Positions 1 through 7,540 of a stretch of DNA of 31,216 bases are shown here, piece after piece. The position numbers and the translations under genes are program-made. Source of the stretch: JAPOQD01 sp964620555 (lineage in GTDB: Bacteria > Pseudomonadota > Gammaproteobacteria > Pseudomonadales > Halieaceae); contig CAZUGZ010000029.1 in assembly GCA_964620555.1 (NCBI GenBank), positions 1 through 31,216 on the forward strand, read 5' to 3'. Below the pieces are notes generated by a model. That model was not told the DNA's origin, did not search any database, and saw only the letters and a list, made by a program, of their open reading frames with translations. The first letter of the stretch is position 1. Every line of letters begins with the position of its first letter.

Positions 1-14
1 CTGCCTCCCCGTGC

Positions 15-44
15 TGGACGCCGCTCGCGCGTTTGCGATATAAC
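15..44 (+). promoter_or_regulatory. possible promoter upstream of the MaoC-like gene
   Basis: A -10-like TATAAC at 39-44 lies 18 bases after a weak -35-like TGGACG at 15-20, just upstream of the Shine-Dalgarno sequence TGGAGG (55-60). The -10 matches consensus at five of six positions and the -35 at four of six. The window begins here, so a longer upstream transcript cannot be excluded. Confidence 0.3.
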
Positions 45-67
45 CCGCTTCTCTTGGAGGATTGTCA

Positions 68-529
68 ATGACCAGTGTATTTTCACAACCCAGCGAACTG
101 CTGGATGCCGTGGGTCGGCACCTGGGTTACAGCGATTGGCTCAAAATTGACCAACCGCGAATCGACCTTTTTGCCGAGGCCACGGGGGATCACCAATGGA
201 TTCATGTGGACCCGGAACGGGCCAGGCAGGGCCCCTTTGGGGCCACCATTGCCCACGGTTACCTGACTCTGTCACTGGCCAGCTGGTTCCTGCCCCAGTT
301 GCTGCAGGTCCAGGGAATTTCCATGGGAATCAACTACGGTTGTGACAGGGTTCGCTTCCCGGCGCCGGTGCCGGTGGGCAGCCGCATCCGCGGGGGTGGT
401 GAGATCACCGCTGCCACCCAGCTCAACGGTGCAGTGCAGGTCGTGGTGCGAATGACGATCGAAATCGAAGACGGTGAACGTCCGGCCTGCGTCATCGACA
501 CCATCAGCCGTTTCATTCCCGCTCCCTGA
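68..529 (+). CDS. MaoC-like (R)-specific enoyl-CoA hydratase
   Basis: A 153-residue single hot-dog-fold protein of the MaoC dehydratase family, which hydrates trans-2-enoyl-CoA to (R)-3-hydroxyacyl-CoA in the cytoplasm. The hydratase signature is clear at about residues 35-65: FAEATGDHQWIHVD followed by GPFGATIAHGYLTLSL. The Asp and His of the D-x4-H motif (DHQWIH) are the expected catalytic pair. Length fits single-domain PhaJ/MaoC-like enzymes. ATG 68 is chosen because TGGAGG at 55-60 is seven bases upstream; an in-frame TTG at 62 is too close to it. The gene ends 17 bases before mature RNase P RNA, so the two may share transcription. The substrate cannot be assigned; fatty-acid oxidation or polyhydroxyalkanoate supply are family possibilities. 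Confidence 0.88.
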   Translation: MTSVFSQPSELLDAVGRHLGYSDWLKIDQPRIDLFAEATGDHQWIHVDPERARQGPFGATIAHGYLTLSLASWFLPQLLQVQGISMGINYGCDRVRFPAPVPVGSRIRGGGEITAATQLNGAVQVVVRMTIEIEDGERPACVIDTISRFIPAP

Positions 530-530
530 C

Positions 531-539
531 TGGTAGGCT
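531..539 (+). promoter_or_regulatory. possible extended -10 element for rnpB
   Basis: TGGTAGGCT has the TGn extension of an extended -10 promoter and ends seven bases before the predicted rnpB 5' end. The hexamer TAGGCT is a poor match to TATAAT and no good -35 lies at the usual distance. If real, the promoter overlaps the end of the MaoC-like gene. Confidence 0.25.
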
Positions 540-546
540 GTGTCCC

Positions 547-904
547 GGAGTCGGCCAGACGGTCGCTCGCGGGCACGCCCGCGGGAGGAAAGTCCGGGCT
601 CCACAGGGCAGGGTGCCAGGTAATGCCTGGGGGGCGTGAGCCCACGGAAAGTGCAGCAGAAAGGATACCGCCCGGGTCACTTCGCAGAAGGGCGCGGGTA
701 AGGGTGAAAAGGTGCGGTAAGAGCGCACCGCACGGCTGGCAACAGGCGTGGCGATGGCAAACCCCACCCGGAGCAAGACCAAATAGGAATCCGACACTGT
801 GGCCCGCAGTGGATTCGGGTAGGTCGCTGGAGGCCGGTGGTGACGCCGGTCGCAGATGAATGGCCGTCCAAGACAGAACCCGGCTTATCGGCCGACTCCC
901 CCAC
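547..904 (+). ncRNA. rnpB: RNase P RNA, bacterial type A
   Basis: This is the catalytic RNA of RNase P, which cleaves 5' leaders from tRNA precursors. The universally conserved blocks are present: GAGGAAAGTCCGGGCTCC at 585-602, AGGGCAGGGTGCCAGGTAA just after it, GGTGCGGTAAGAGCGCACCG near 710-729, and ACAGAACCCGGCTTAT at 873-888. The terminal helix P1 is visible: GGAGTCGGCC at 547-556 pairs perfectly with GGCCGACTCC at 890-899. This fixes the 5' end near 547; the exact 3' end is less certain (899-906). The length of about 355 bases fits type A RNAs. It lies directly upstream of the mraZ operon. Confidence 0.97.
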
Positions 905-917
905 TTTCCCCGTCAAC

Positions 918-942
918 GGGCCCGGTGCAAGGCACCGATCCC
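918..942 (+). terminator. possible terminator hairpin after rnpB
   Basis: CGGTGC (923-928) and GCACCG (932-937) form a perfect six-base stem with an AAG loop, extended by GGG (918-920) with CCC (940-942) across a two-base internal loop. A run of seven T follows at 955-961. The T run begins 12 bases after the stem, so this is not a textbook intrinsic terminator, but it is the only candidate downstream of rnpB. Confidence 0.35.
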
Positions 943-950
943 GGCTGATG

Positions 951-1060
951 TAAGTTTTTTTCGGAATAAAAAACAATTTTGTAAGACTAAAATGATCATA
1001 TAAGTAATGTACTTTCTCAATAAAAGTACTTAACACCTTATATTTATTCATTTTCGTCCG
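951..1060. other. AT-rich non-coding island between rnpB and mraZ
   Basis: About 110 bases are strongly AT-rich in an otherwise GC-rich window. The stretch holds a T run (955-961), the palindrome ATGATCAT (992-999), and a seven-base hairpin formed by GTACTTT (1009-1015) and AAAGTAC (1023-1029) with a seven-base loop. No convincing reading frame is present. It may be upstream promoter DNA, a transcription stop region or a small RNA; the sequence alone does not decide. The remaining 1061-1136 shows nothing I recognise. Confidence 0.5.
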
Positions 1061-1136
1061 GAACTACCTTGTTCCCTTTCGGCAAATCTGCCGCTAAAAC
1101 GCTGATATTCCAGAGTTTTTCCCTTCCAACTTGTAC

Positions 1137-1166
1137 TTGACAGTAGTTGAAAAGCGGTTCTATAGT
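1137..1166 (+). promoter_or_regulatory. sigma70-type promoter of the dcw cluster (Pmra)
   Basis: A perfect -35 TTGACA (1137-1142) and a -10 TATAGT (1161-1166, five of six matches) are separated by 18 bases. Transcription would start near 1173, immediately before the phased TGG boxes. It is the strongest promoter-like sequence seen upstream of mraZ and probably drives the division and cell-wall genes. Confidence 0.75.
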
Positions 1167-1175
1167 GTTGAAAAG

Positions 1176-1210
1176 TGGGAATTTATGGGAATTTTTGGCT
1201 TTTAGTGGTA
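1176..1210 (+). promoter_or_regulatory. MraZ operator: four phased TGG boxes
   Basis: TGGGA (1176-1180), TGGGA (1186-1190), TGGCT (1196-1200) and TGGTA (1206-1210) occur at an exact ten-base spacing. MraZ is known in E. coli and other bacteria to bind direct TGGGN repeats separated by five bases in front of its own gene. The first two boxes match that motif fully and the last two are degenerate. They lie just downstream of the predicted start site and 28 bases before the mraZ start, so bound MraZ would be expected to repress the cluster. Confidence 0.8.
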
Positions 1211-1238
1211 ATTGAAGTCAGTTTCGGGAGAGCCAACG

Positions 1239-1697
1239 GTGTTCCGTGGAGTACAACATATCAATATGGATGCCAAGGGGCGGCTGGCCATGCCAGCCCG
1301 ACAGCGCGAACCCCTGCTGACTGAGTACGACGGCAATCTCATCGTCACCGTCGATACCCAATCCCGCTGCCTGGTCATCTATCCGCGGCCCGAATGGGAA
1401 AAAATCGAGCGGGACATCCAGGATCTGCCCACCCTGAAACCGGCGATAAAACGCTTTCAACGCCTGGTCATGGGGTATGCCACGGAACTGGAGTTGGACG
1501 GCAGTGGGCGGGTACTGCTACCGGCTTCCCTGCGCGAGTACGCCAACCTGGAAAAGAAGCTGGTGCTGGTGGGGCAGGGCAGGAAAATGGAACTGTGGGC
1601 AGAGAAGCTATGGCTGGAGGAGCGCGAAACGGCGCTGCAGGAATCTACCGCGACAGCCGCGGAACTGCCCGAAGAATTGATGTCGCTGACGCTTTAG
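1239..1697 (+). CDS. mraZ: transcriptional regulator MraZ
   Basis: A 152-residue DNA-binding repressor of the dcw cluster, made of two tandem SpoVT/AbrB-like MraZ domains. Each carries the D-x2-GR signature: MDAKGRLAMP at residues 10-19 and LDGSGRVLLP in the second half. The start is GTG 1239, giving the canonical N-terminus MFRGVQHINMDAKGR and the same length as the E. coli protein; GGGAG at 1226-1230 is a well-spaced ribosome site. An upstream in-frame TTG (1212) would add nine non-conserved residues. The gene is first in the cluster and its product probably binds the boxes at 1176-1210. Its stop codon is directly followed by the rsmH start. Confidence 0.96.
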   Translation: MFRGVQHINMDAKGRLAMPARQREPLLTEYDGNLIVTVDTQSRCLVIYPRPEWEKIERDIQDLPTLKPAIKRFQRLVMGYATELELDGSGRVLLPASLREYANLEKKLVLVGQGRKMELWAEKLWLEERETALQESTATAAELPEELMSLTL

Positions 1698-2630
1698 GTG
1701 ACGGGGGTGCATCGGGGCGTTTTGTTGCAGGAGTCGGTATCGGCCCTGGTGACGGTAGCCGATGGGTGCTACGTGGACGGCACCTTCGGTCGGGGTGGCC
1801 ACAGCCGGGCAATACTTTCCGTATTGGGCGGGCAGGGTTTTCTGTTGGCGATGGACAAGGACCGGCAGGCCGCTGAGGCAGCGGCTGAGTGCAAGCGAAA
1901 CGACGACCGCTTTGATTTCGAGGCGGGCTCCTTCACCCTGCTGCCCGGGCATCTGCGGCGCCGGCAACTGGCCGCGGTCGATGGCATTTTGCTGGATTTG
2001 GGGGTCTCCAGCCCGCAATTGGAGCAACCGGAGCGGGGATTCTCCTTTACCCGCGATGGCCCGCTTGACATGCGCATGGACACCAGTTCGGGAGAGACCG
2101 CCGCCCAATGGCTGGCACGAGTACGGCAGTCGGAACTGGCCCTGGTCCTGCGCAAGTACGGCGAGGAGCGATACGCGGGCCGCATCGCCCGAGCCATTGT
2201 GCAGGCGCGCAGCCGGGAGCCGCTGACCAGCACCGTCCAGTTGGCGAGCCTGATCGCCGCTGCCAATCCCCGTTGGGAAGATCACAAGCACCCGGCTACC
2301 CGCAGTTTCCTGGCGATTCGCATGTTCCTCAACCGCGAATTGGAGGAATTGCAGATATTTCTGCAGTTCAGTGTGGGCTTGCTGGCCCCGGGTGGTCGGC
2401 TGGTCATCATCAGCTTTCATTCCCTGGAGGATCGTTTGGTGAAGCGCTTCCTGCGCGACCGGGCACGGGGCGGCGCTCTGCCCGCCTCCGTACCGCTGCG
2501 CGAGATGGAATTGAAACGGGAACTGAAGCTGGTGGGCAAGGCGGTGAAACCCAGTGCTGCGGAACTGGCGGAGAATCCCAGGGCGCGCAGTGCCGTCATG
2601 CGAGTGGCGGAGAGAACCCATGAAAAATAG
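1698..2630 (+). CDS. rsmH: 16S rRNA m4C1402 methyltransferase RsmH
   Basis: A 310-residue S-adenosylmethionine-dependent enzyme that N4-methylates C1402 of 16S rRNA. The SAM-binding motif DGTFGRGGHS is at residues 27-36, and the family blocks GILLDLGVSSPQLE, GFSFTRDGPLDMRMD and IISFHSLEDRLVKRF are all present. Length fits the family. Translation starts at GTG 1698, immediately after the mraZ stop, with no strong ribosome site of its own, which points to coupling with mraZ. It is followed by a 64-base spacer with an inverted repeat. Confidence 0.97.
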   Translation: MTGVHRGVLLQESVSALVTVADGCYVDGTFGRGGHSRAILSVLGGQGFLLAMDKDRQAAEAAAECKRNDDRFDFEAGSFTLLPGHLRRRQLAAVDGILLDLGVSSPQLEQPERGFSFTRDGPLDMRMDTSSGETAAQWLARVRQSELALVLRKYGEERYAGRIARAIVQARSREPLTSTVQLASLIAAANPRWEDHKHPATRSFLAIRMFLNRELEELQIFLQFSVGLLAPGGRLVIISFHSLEDRLVKRFLRDRARGGALPASVPLREMELKRELKLVGKAVKPSAAELAENPRARSAVMRVAERTHEK

Positions 2631-2637
2631 TCCGCAC

Positions 2638-2694
2638 ATCTCACCAGGGTTGGTAGCGAGCGTAGCGGCGTTCGCAGCGGGAGGTTGGTGAGAT
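2638..2694 (+). repeat. nested inverted repeat in the ftsL leader
   Basis: ATCTCACCA (2638-2646) and TGGTGAGAT (2686-2694) are perfect nine-base arms, the second ending exactly at the ftsL ATG. Inside them GCGAGCG (2656-2662) pairs with CGTTCGC (2669-2675) with one G-U and a six-base loop. The ftsL ribosome site GGGAGG (2679-2684) is in the unpaired part next to the outer 3' arm. The RNA could form a two-part stem that limits access of the ribosome to ftsL. This is the longest spacer inside the cluster. Confidence 0.55.
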
Positions 2695-3003
2695 ATGCGG
2701 GCCAAGCGCCGGGCCAAAAAAACTCGCGGCTGGCTGGTACTCAATGCCCTGCTGACGGTGGCGGTGCTAAGTACCGCGGTCGCGGTGGTCGAGACCACCC
2801 ACCAGTGCCGCCTGCAGTACGCCCGGCTTCAGGATCTGCAGTCGAGGGAGTGGAATTTGCAGGAAAACTGGAGTCGGCTGCTATTGGAAGAGAGTACCTG
2901 GGCCGCCCCCCACCGGGTGGAGAAAGTAGCCCGGGAAGAATTGTCCATGCACCCGCCGGGTCGCAATTCCGAGGTGCAAGACATGAAACTGGTGCGCCGA
3001 TGA
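2695..3003 (+). CDS. ftsL: cell division protein FtsL
   Basis: A 102-residue bitopic protein of the FtsQ-FtsL-FtsB divisome complex. A short basic cytoplasmic tail (MRAKRRAKKTRG) precedes one membrane segment at about residues 13-33. A periplasmic coiled-coil-like stretch follows, rich in Leu, Gln and Glu (YARLQDLQSREWNLQENW), and then a conserved-type end around RVEKVAREELSMHPP. FtsL sequences diverge widely, so identity rests on topology, size and position between rsmH and ftsI. ATG 2695 has GGGAGG ten bases upstream. The stop overlaps the ftsI start as ATGA. Confidence 0.93.
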   Translation: MRAKRRAKKTRGWLVLNALLTVAVLSTAVAVVETTHQCRLQYARLQDLQSREWNLQENWSRLLLEESTWAAPHRVEKVAREELSMHPPGRNSEVQDMKLVRR

Positions 3004-4697
3004 AACGGTCGGCCAGCCCACCGGTCGCACCCTGGCGTCTGCAGTTGCTGATCACGATGGTGTGCCTTTCCTTTGCCCTGTTGTTGTGGCGCATGCTGAG
3101 TCTGCAGGTACTGGACACCGATCGCGGCTACGAATTCCTGCGCGGCCAGGGTGAAGCCCGCTTCCTTCGCACCGCCGCCATTCCCGCCTATCGCGGATCG
3201 ATTACCGACCGTCATGGAGAAATCCTGGCGGTCAGTACGCCGGTGGTCTCACTGTGGGCCAATCCGCGCCTGCTGGCGCAATCAGAGCGCCTGCCGGAAC
3301 TGGCCCGGGCACTGGACCGGTCCCTGGAGCATCTGCAGGCTCAACTCGACGCCTATTCGCAAAAATCCTTCATGTACCTGCGCCGCCATTTGCAGCCGAG
3401 CCGTGCCCAGGAAATCCTGCAACTAAAGATTGCCGGGGTCGGTAGTCAGCGCGAATACCAACGCTACTACCCGGCCGGAGCGGTAACCGCTCACCTGGTG
3501 GGTTTCACCAACCTGGACGATCGTGGCATCGAGGGCATGGAGTTGTCTTACGATCAATCGCTGCAGGGAGTATCGGGCCGCAAACAGGTGATCAAGGATC
3601 TCTATGGAGAAGTGGTGCGCGATGTCGGTGAACTGGAGGCGGCACGGCCGGGCCAGGACCTGGCGCTGAGCATCGACCTGCGCCTGCAGTACGTGGCCCA
3701 CCAGGAATTGCAGCGGGCCATCGTCAACAGCGGTGCCGCCTCCGGTGCCGTGGTGACGCTGGACGTGCATTCCGGCGAAGTGTTGGCAGTGGTCAACCAC
3801 CCGACCTACAACCCCAACAATCGGGTTGGGGTGAAGCCGGGGCAGACTCGCAATCGAGCCCTGGTGGACGCCTTTGAACCCGGTTCGGTACTGAAGCCCC
3901 TGGCGGTGGCCGCGGCCCTGGAATCGGGACAGTTCGGCCCCGACAGCGTGATCGATACCGCACCGGGCCGGGTCGCGGTAGGGCGCAAGGTCATCGTCGA
4001 CCCGCTCGACTACGGCGAGCTGAGCCTGGCCCGGATCGTGGCCAAGTCCAGTCAGGTGGGCATTGTCAAGATGGCCCTGCAACTGGATCCGCATCTGGTC
4101 TGGAACGTGTATCGGCGATTTGGCCTGGGCCAGCCAATGGGCACCGGGTTTCCCGGTGAGAACTCGGGAACATTGAAATACCGTGAGAACTGGCGAAACA
4201 TTGAGCGCGCCACCATGGCCTTCGGTCACGGCCTGATGGTGACGCCGCTGCAACTGGCGGTGGCGTATTCCGCCATAGCCAACGGCGGTCAACGCCACCA
4301 GGTCAGCCTGCTGCCGGTGAGTTCCGGGCAACTGGCGCCCGAGCGGGTCATCGATGGTGCCCTGGCCAGACAACTGCGCGACATGCTGGAAGGGGTGACC
4401 GAGCAGGACGGGACCGGCCGACGCGCCCGCGTCGAGGGCTTTCGCGTCGGCGGCAAAACCGGAACCGCACACAAGGCCGTAGCCGGCGGTTATGCCGAGG
4501 ATCGCTATTTGGCCCTGTTCGCCGGCCTGGCCCCCGCCTCCCGTCCGCGGCTGGTCACGGTGGTGCTGATCGACGAACCCAAAGGCCAGCACTATCAGGG
4601 CGGCGTGGTGGCGGCGCCGGTTTTTTCCGCGGTGATGGGAGCGGCCCTGCGGCTCCTCAACGTGACCCCGGACCAGTATCCGGGTACCGACCTGTGA
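3000..4697 (+). CDS. ftsI: septal peptidoglycan transpeptidase FtsI (PBP3)
   Basis: A 565-residue class B penicillin-binding protein that cross-links septal peptidoglycan together with FtsW. It has a short cytoplasmic tail, one membrane segment (about residues 14-36), a dimerisation/pedestal domain beginning with the RGSITDRHGEILA motif, and a C-terminal transpeptidase domain. Catalytic motifs are S296-V-L-K299 (within FEPGSVLKPLA), S350-S351-Q352, and K486-T-G-T489. The second motif is SSQ where E. coli and Pseudomonas PBP3 have SSN. ATG 3000 overlaps the ftsL stop by four bases; a longer reading frame from 2685 only reads ftsL out of frame. The end overlaps murE as TGATG. Confidence 0.97.
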   Translation: MKRSASPPVAPWRLQLLITMVCLSFALLLWRMLSLQVLDTDRGYEFLRGQGEARFLRTAAIPAYRGSITDRHGEILAVSTPVVSLWANPRLLAQSERLPELARALDRSLEHLQAQLDAYSQKSFMYLRRHLQPSRAQEILQLKIAGVGSQREYQRYYPAGAVTAHLVGFTNLDDRGIEGMELSYDQSLQGVSGRKQVIKDLYGEVVRDVGELEAARPGQDLALSIDLRLQYVAHQELQRAIVNSGAASGAVVTLDVHSGEVLAVVNHPTYNPNNRVGVKPGQTRNRALVDAFEPGSVLKPLAVAAALESGQFGPDSVIDTAPGRVAVGRKVIVDPLDYGELSLARIVAKSSQVGIVKMALQLDPHLVWNVYRRFGLGQPMGTGFPGENSGTLKYRENWRNIERATMAFGHGLMVTPLQLAVAYSAIANGGQRHQVSLLPVSSGQLAPERVIDGALARQLRDMLEGVTEQDGTGRRARVEGFRVGGKTGTAHKAVAGGYAEDRYLALFAGLAPASRPRLVTVVLIDEPKGQHYQGGVVAAPVFSAVMGAALRLLNVTPDQYPGTDL

Positions 4698-6181
4698 TGG
4701 CCGGCAACGCCAACTCCCGGCAAGGCGTGGACCTCGCCCGGTTGCTGGATGAGCCGCTGCTGTCCGACGTGCGGATTTCCGGCCTGCAACTGGACAGCCG
4801 CCAGGTGCGCCCCGGAGATCTGTTTCTGGCCATGCCCGGCCACCGACAGGATGGTCGTGACTACATCGGTAGCGCGGTTGCCGCGGGCGCCGTGGCGGTG
4901 TTGGCGGAAGCGGGGCTGGACCCGCGGCAGCGCGCCGCTGCCGACCCGGTTCCGCTGCTGGAATTGGTGGGGTTGTCCGCACGACTGGGCCCGATAGCGG
5001 CGGCTTTCCACGGCAATCCTGGTGGTACCCTGTTTGTAGCCGGCATCACCGGCACCAACGGAAAAACCACCACCTCGCGCCTGGCGGCGCAGTTGCTGCG
5101 CGGTCGTTACGGTCAGTGTGGGGTAATCGGCACCCTGGGAGCGGTATTGGACGATCGGGTGGCCGAGGCGCAGAACACCACGCCCGACGCCATTCAGTTG
5201 CAACGGCAACTGGCCCGATGGCGTGCCCAGGGTGTTGGGCATGTGACCCTGGAAGTATCGTCCCACGGTCTCGAACAGGGCCGGATCAATGGGGCCGGTA
5301 TCGACACCGCAGTGTTCACCAATCTCACTCACGACCATCTGGATTATCACGGTGATATGCAGCAGTACGCGGCAGCCAAGACCAGACTGTTTGCCCTGGA
5401 CAGCGTCCGCACTGCCGTGATCAACCGGGATGACGACTTCGCTGCCAGCCTGCAGAGGGAGTTGTCGAAGTCGGTGGAACTGCTGGATTATTCCCTGCGC
5501 AGCAGCCGAGCGGCGCTGGGGGTGGCAAATATCCGGCACGCCAATGACGGCATCCGCGCCCGCTTGCGCAGCCCCTGGGGGCAGGGTGAATTGCATTGCC
5601 CACTGCCCGCGGATTTCAATCTGGCCAATTTACTGGCGGCCATCGGGGTGGCGGCCAGCGCCGGTCTGACCCTGCCTGAGATCCTGGAACAGGCGCCCAC
5701 CCTGCGCGGGGTGCCGGGACGCATGGAATATGTGTCCAATCGACTCGGTCTGCAGTTGGTGGTCGATTACGCCCATACCCCCGACGCCCTGTTACAGGCG
5801 CTGTCGGCCCTGCGAGTGCACACCAGTGGTCAATTGATCTGCGTTTTCGGTTGCGGTGGTGGTCGCGATGCGGAAAAGCGGCCATTGATGGGGCGGGTGG
5901 CCACGGAACGAGCGGATCGGGTAATCGTCACCAGCGACAATCCTCGCGACGAAGCGGCAGCGGAAATCATCGAACAGGTGCTGGCGGGATGCGAGTCGGG
6001 AGTCGAGGTCGAGAGCGACCGGGCAACCGCCATCGCCAATGCGGTGCGCAGTGCCAGACCTGGCGATTGCGTCCTGGTCGCCGGCAAGGGGCACGAGTGC
6101 TATCAACAGGTCGGTGAGCACCGCCTGCCCTTCAGCGATGTGCAACAGCTGCGTCTGGCGGCAGCAGGAAAGGAGCAGTGA
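4697..6181 (+). CDS. murE: UDP-MurNAc-L-Ala-D-Glu:meso-DAP ligase MurE
   Basis: A 494-residue cytoplasmic ATP-dependent ligase that adds the third residue of the peptidoglycan stem peptide. The ATP-binding loop GITGTNGKTTT is at residues 116-126. The motif D414-N-P-R417 is the known signature of meso-diaminopimelate-specific MurE, so the cell wall is predicted to be of the DAP type. The family blocks EVSSHGLEQGR and VDYAHTPDAL are present. ATG 4697 overlaps the ftsI stop by one base (TGATG); an in-frame GTG at 4694 would add one residue. The stop again overlaps murF as TGATG. Confidence 0.97.
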   Translation: MAGNANSRQGVDLARLLDEPLLSDVRISGLQLDSRQVRPGDLFLAMPGHRQDGRDYIGSAVAAGAVAVLAEAGLDPRQRAAADPVPLLELVGLSARLGPIAAAFHGNPGGTLFVAGITGTNGKTTTSRLAAQLLRGRYGQCGVIGTLGAVLDDRVAEAQNTTPDAIQLQRQLARWRAQGVGHVTLEVSSHGLEQGRINGAGIDTAVFTNLTHDHLDYHGDMQQYAAAKTRLFALDSVRTAVINRDDDFAASLQRELSKSVELLDYSLRSSRAALGVANIRHANDGIRARLRSPWGQGELHCPLPADFNLANLLAAIGVAASAGLTLPEILEQAPTLRGVPGRMEYVSNRLGLQLVVDYAHTPDALLQALSALRVHTSGQLICVFGCGGGRDAEKRPLMGRVATERADRVIVTSDNPRDEAAAEIIEQVLAGCESGVEVESDRATAIANAVRSARPGDCVLVAGKGHECYQQVGEHRLPFSDVQQLRLAAAGKEQ

Positions 6182-7539
6182 TGCGCCCGCTGACACTGAC
6201 GGAAATCGCCCAGCCCCTGGGGGGAACCCTGCTGGGCGAGGACGGCAGCTTCGCCGCGGTGGCCACTGATTCCCGCAGCCTGGCCGGCGGCGAGTTGTTC
6301 GTGGCACTGTCCGGCCAGCACTTCGATGGTCACGATTATGTGATCCGTGCCGCTCGGGAAGGTGCCGTTGCCGCCATCGTCTCGCGCCACCAGCCCTATC
6401 CGTTGCCCTGCCTGCAAGTGGCCGATACCACCCGGGCCCTGGGCCACCTGGCGGCCCTCAACCGGAGTTACTTCGACGGTACCCTGGTCGCCATCACCGG
6501 CAGCAATGGCAAGACCACGGCGAAAAACCTGTTGATTGCCATTTTCCAAATGGTGGGCCCGACCCACGGGACTTGCGGCAACTTCAACAACGAAGTGGGA
6601 GTGCCGTTGACCTTGTTGGGGCTGACTCCGGAGCATCAATTCGCGGTGGTGGAAATGGGTGCCTCCCAGGCCGGCGATATCGCCTACCTGACGGAATTGG
6701 CCCGCCCCCAGGTAGCGGTACTGCTCAATGCTCACCCTGCCCACCTGAAGGGCTTCGGCTCGGTGTCACAGGTTGCCAAAGCCAAAGCTGAAATTTTCTC
6801 CGCCCTGGAGACCCGGGGAGTGGGCGTGGTCAATGCAGACAGCGAGTACCTCGAGCTCTGGAAAAGAGAATTGGGGCAGCACCGCTGCATCAGTTTCGGG
6901 CATCGCCATGGAGCCGATGTAATGGCGGAGGAGGTGCAGGACCTGGGTGCCCATGGCAGCAGTTTCCGGCTGATCTGTTCCCAGGGCCAGGCCGACCTCC
7001 AACTCAAGTTGCCCGGCCGCCACAACGTGGACAATGCCCTGGCCGCCGCCGCTGCGGCGCTGGCCACCGGTGTGCCCCTCAGCGACGTAGTGCGGGGTCT
7101 GCAGTCTGTCGTCCCGGCGCCGGGACGCCTGCAGGTGACGGAGACCCAGGCCGGTGCCCTGGTGATAGATGACAGCTATAACGCCAATCCGGGTTCGGTA
7201 CGCGCCGCCATCGATGTGCTGGCGGCCACCCCGGGCCGATCGGTACTGATCCTGGGGGCCATGGCGGAACTCGGTCCACGTGCCACTGACTGGCATGCAG
7301 AAATCGGTACCTATGCCCGCGCTCGGGGGGTCGATGAATTGTGGCTGATCGGCGCCGCCACGGCCGCGGCCAAAGGGTACGGCAGGGGCGCCCGAATCCA
7401 TGCGACCGCCGACGCCCTGCCGGACACACTGCAACAGCGTTTTGGCGCCGGGGATGTGGTGCTGGTGAAAGGCTCTCGCAGTGCCGGTATGGAAGTGGTG
7501 GTGAACCAGTTGTTGCAGGGGCAACGGGGGGAAGACTGA
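6181..7539 (+). CDS. murF: UDP-MurNAc-tripeptide:D-Ala-D-Ala ligase MurF
   Basis: A 452-residue Mur ligase that attaches the D-Ala-D-Ala dipeptide to complete the UDP-MurNAc-pentapeptide. The ATP loop ITGSNGKTTAKN begins at residue 105, with the lysine at 111. GNFNNEVGVPLTLL and the later IDDSYNANPGSVRAAID are typical of MurF and separate it from MurE. Length matches the E. coli enzyme. AAGGAG just inside the end of murE is a well-spaced ribosome site for ATG 6181. One base separates its stop from mraY. The dipeptide is expected to come from ddlB, seven genes downstream. Confidence 0.97.
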   Translation: MRPLTLTEIAQPLGGTLLGEDGSFAAVATDSRSLAGGELFVALSGQHFDGHDYVIRAAREGAVAAIVSRHQPYPLPCLQVADTTRALGHLAALNRSYFDGTLVAITGSNGKTTAKNLLIAIFQMVGPTHGTCGNFNNEVGVPLTLLGLTPEHQFAVVEMGASQAGDIAYLTELARPQVAVLLNAHPAHLKGFGSVSQVAKAKAEIFSALETRGVGVVNADSEYLELWKRELGQHRCISFGHRHGADVMAEEVQDLGAHGSSFRLICSQGQADLQLKLPGRHNVDNALAAAAAALATGVPLSDVVRGLQSVVPAPGRLQVTETQAGALVIDDSYNANPGSVRAAIDVLAATPGRSVLILGAMAELGPRATDWHAEIGTYARARGVDELWLIGAATAAAKGYGRGARIHATADALPDTLQQRFGAGDVVLVKGSRSAGMEVVVNQLLQGQRGED

Positions 7540-7540
7540 C

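Noticed and set aside
677..1051. Minus-strand frame over rnpB and the AT-rich spacer
   Set aside because: It reads across RNase P RNA, which explains the sequence conservation there.
2685..4697. A 670-codon frame that would make ftsI much longer at its N-terminus
   Set aside because: The first 105 codons read ftsL in another frame; the FtsI protein starts normally at ATG 3000 with an ATGA overlap.
3423..4982. A 519-codon minus-strand frame across ftsI and murE
   Set aside because: Antisense shadow of conserved genes with low-complexity His/Gln/Arg-rich translation.
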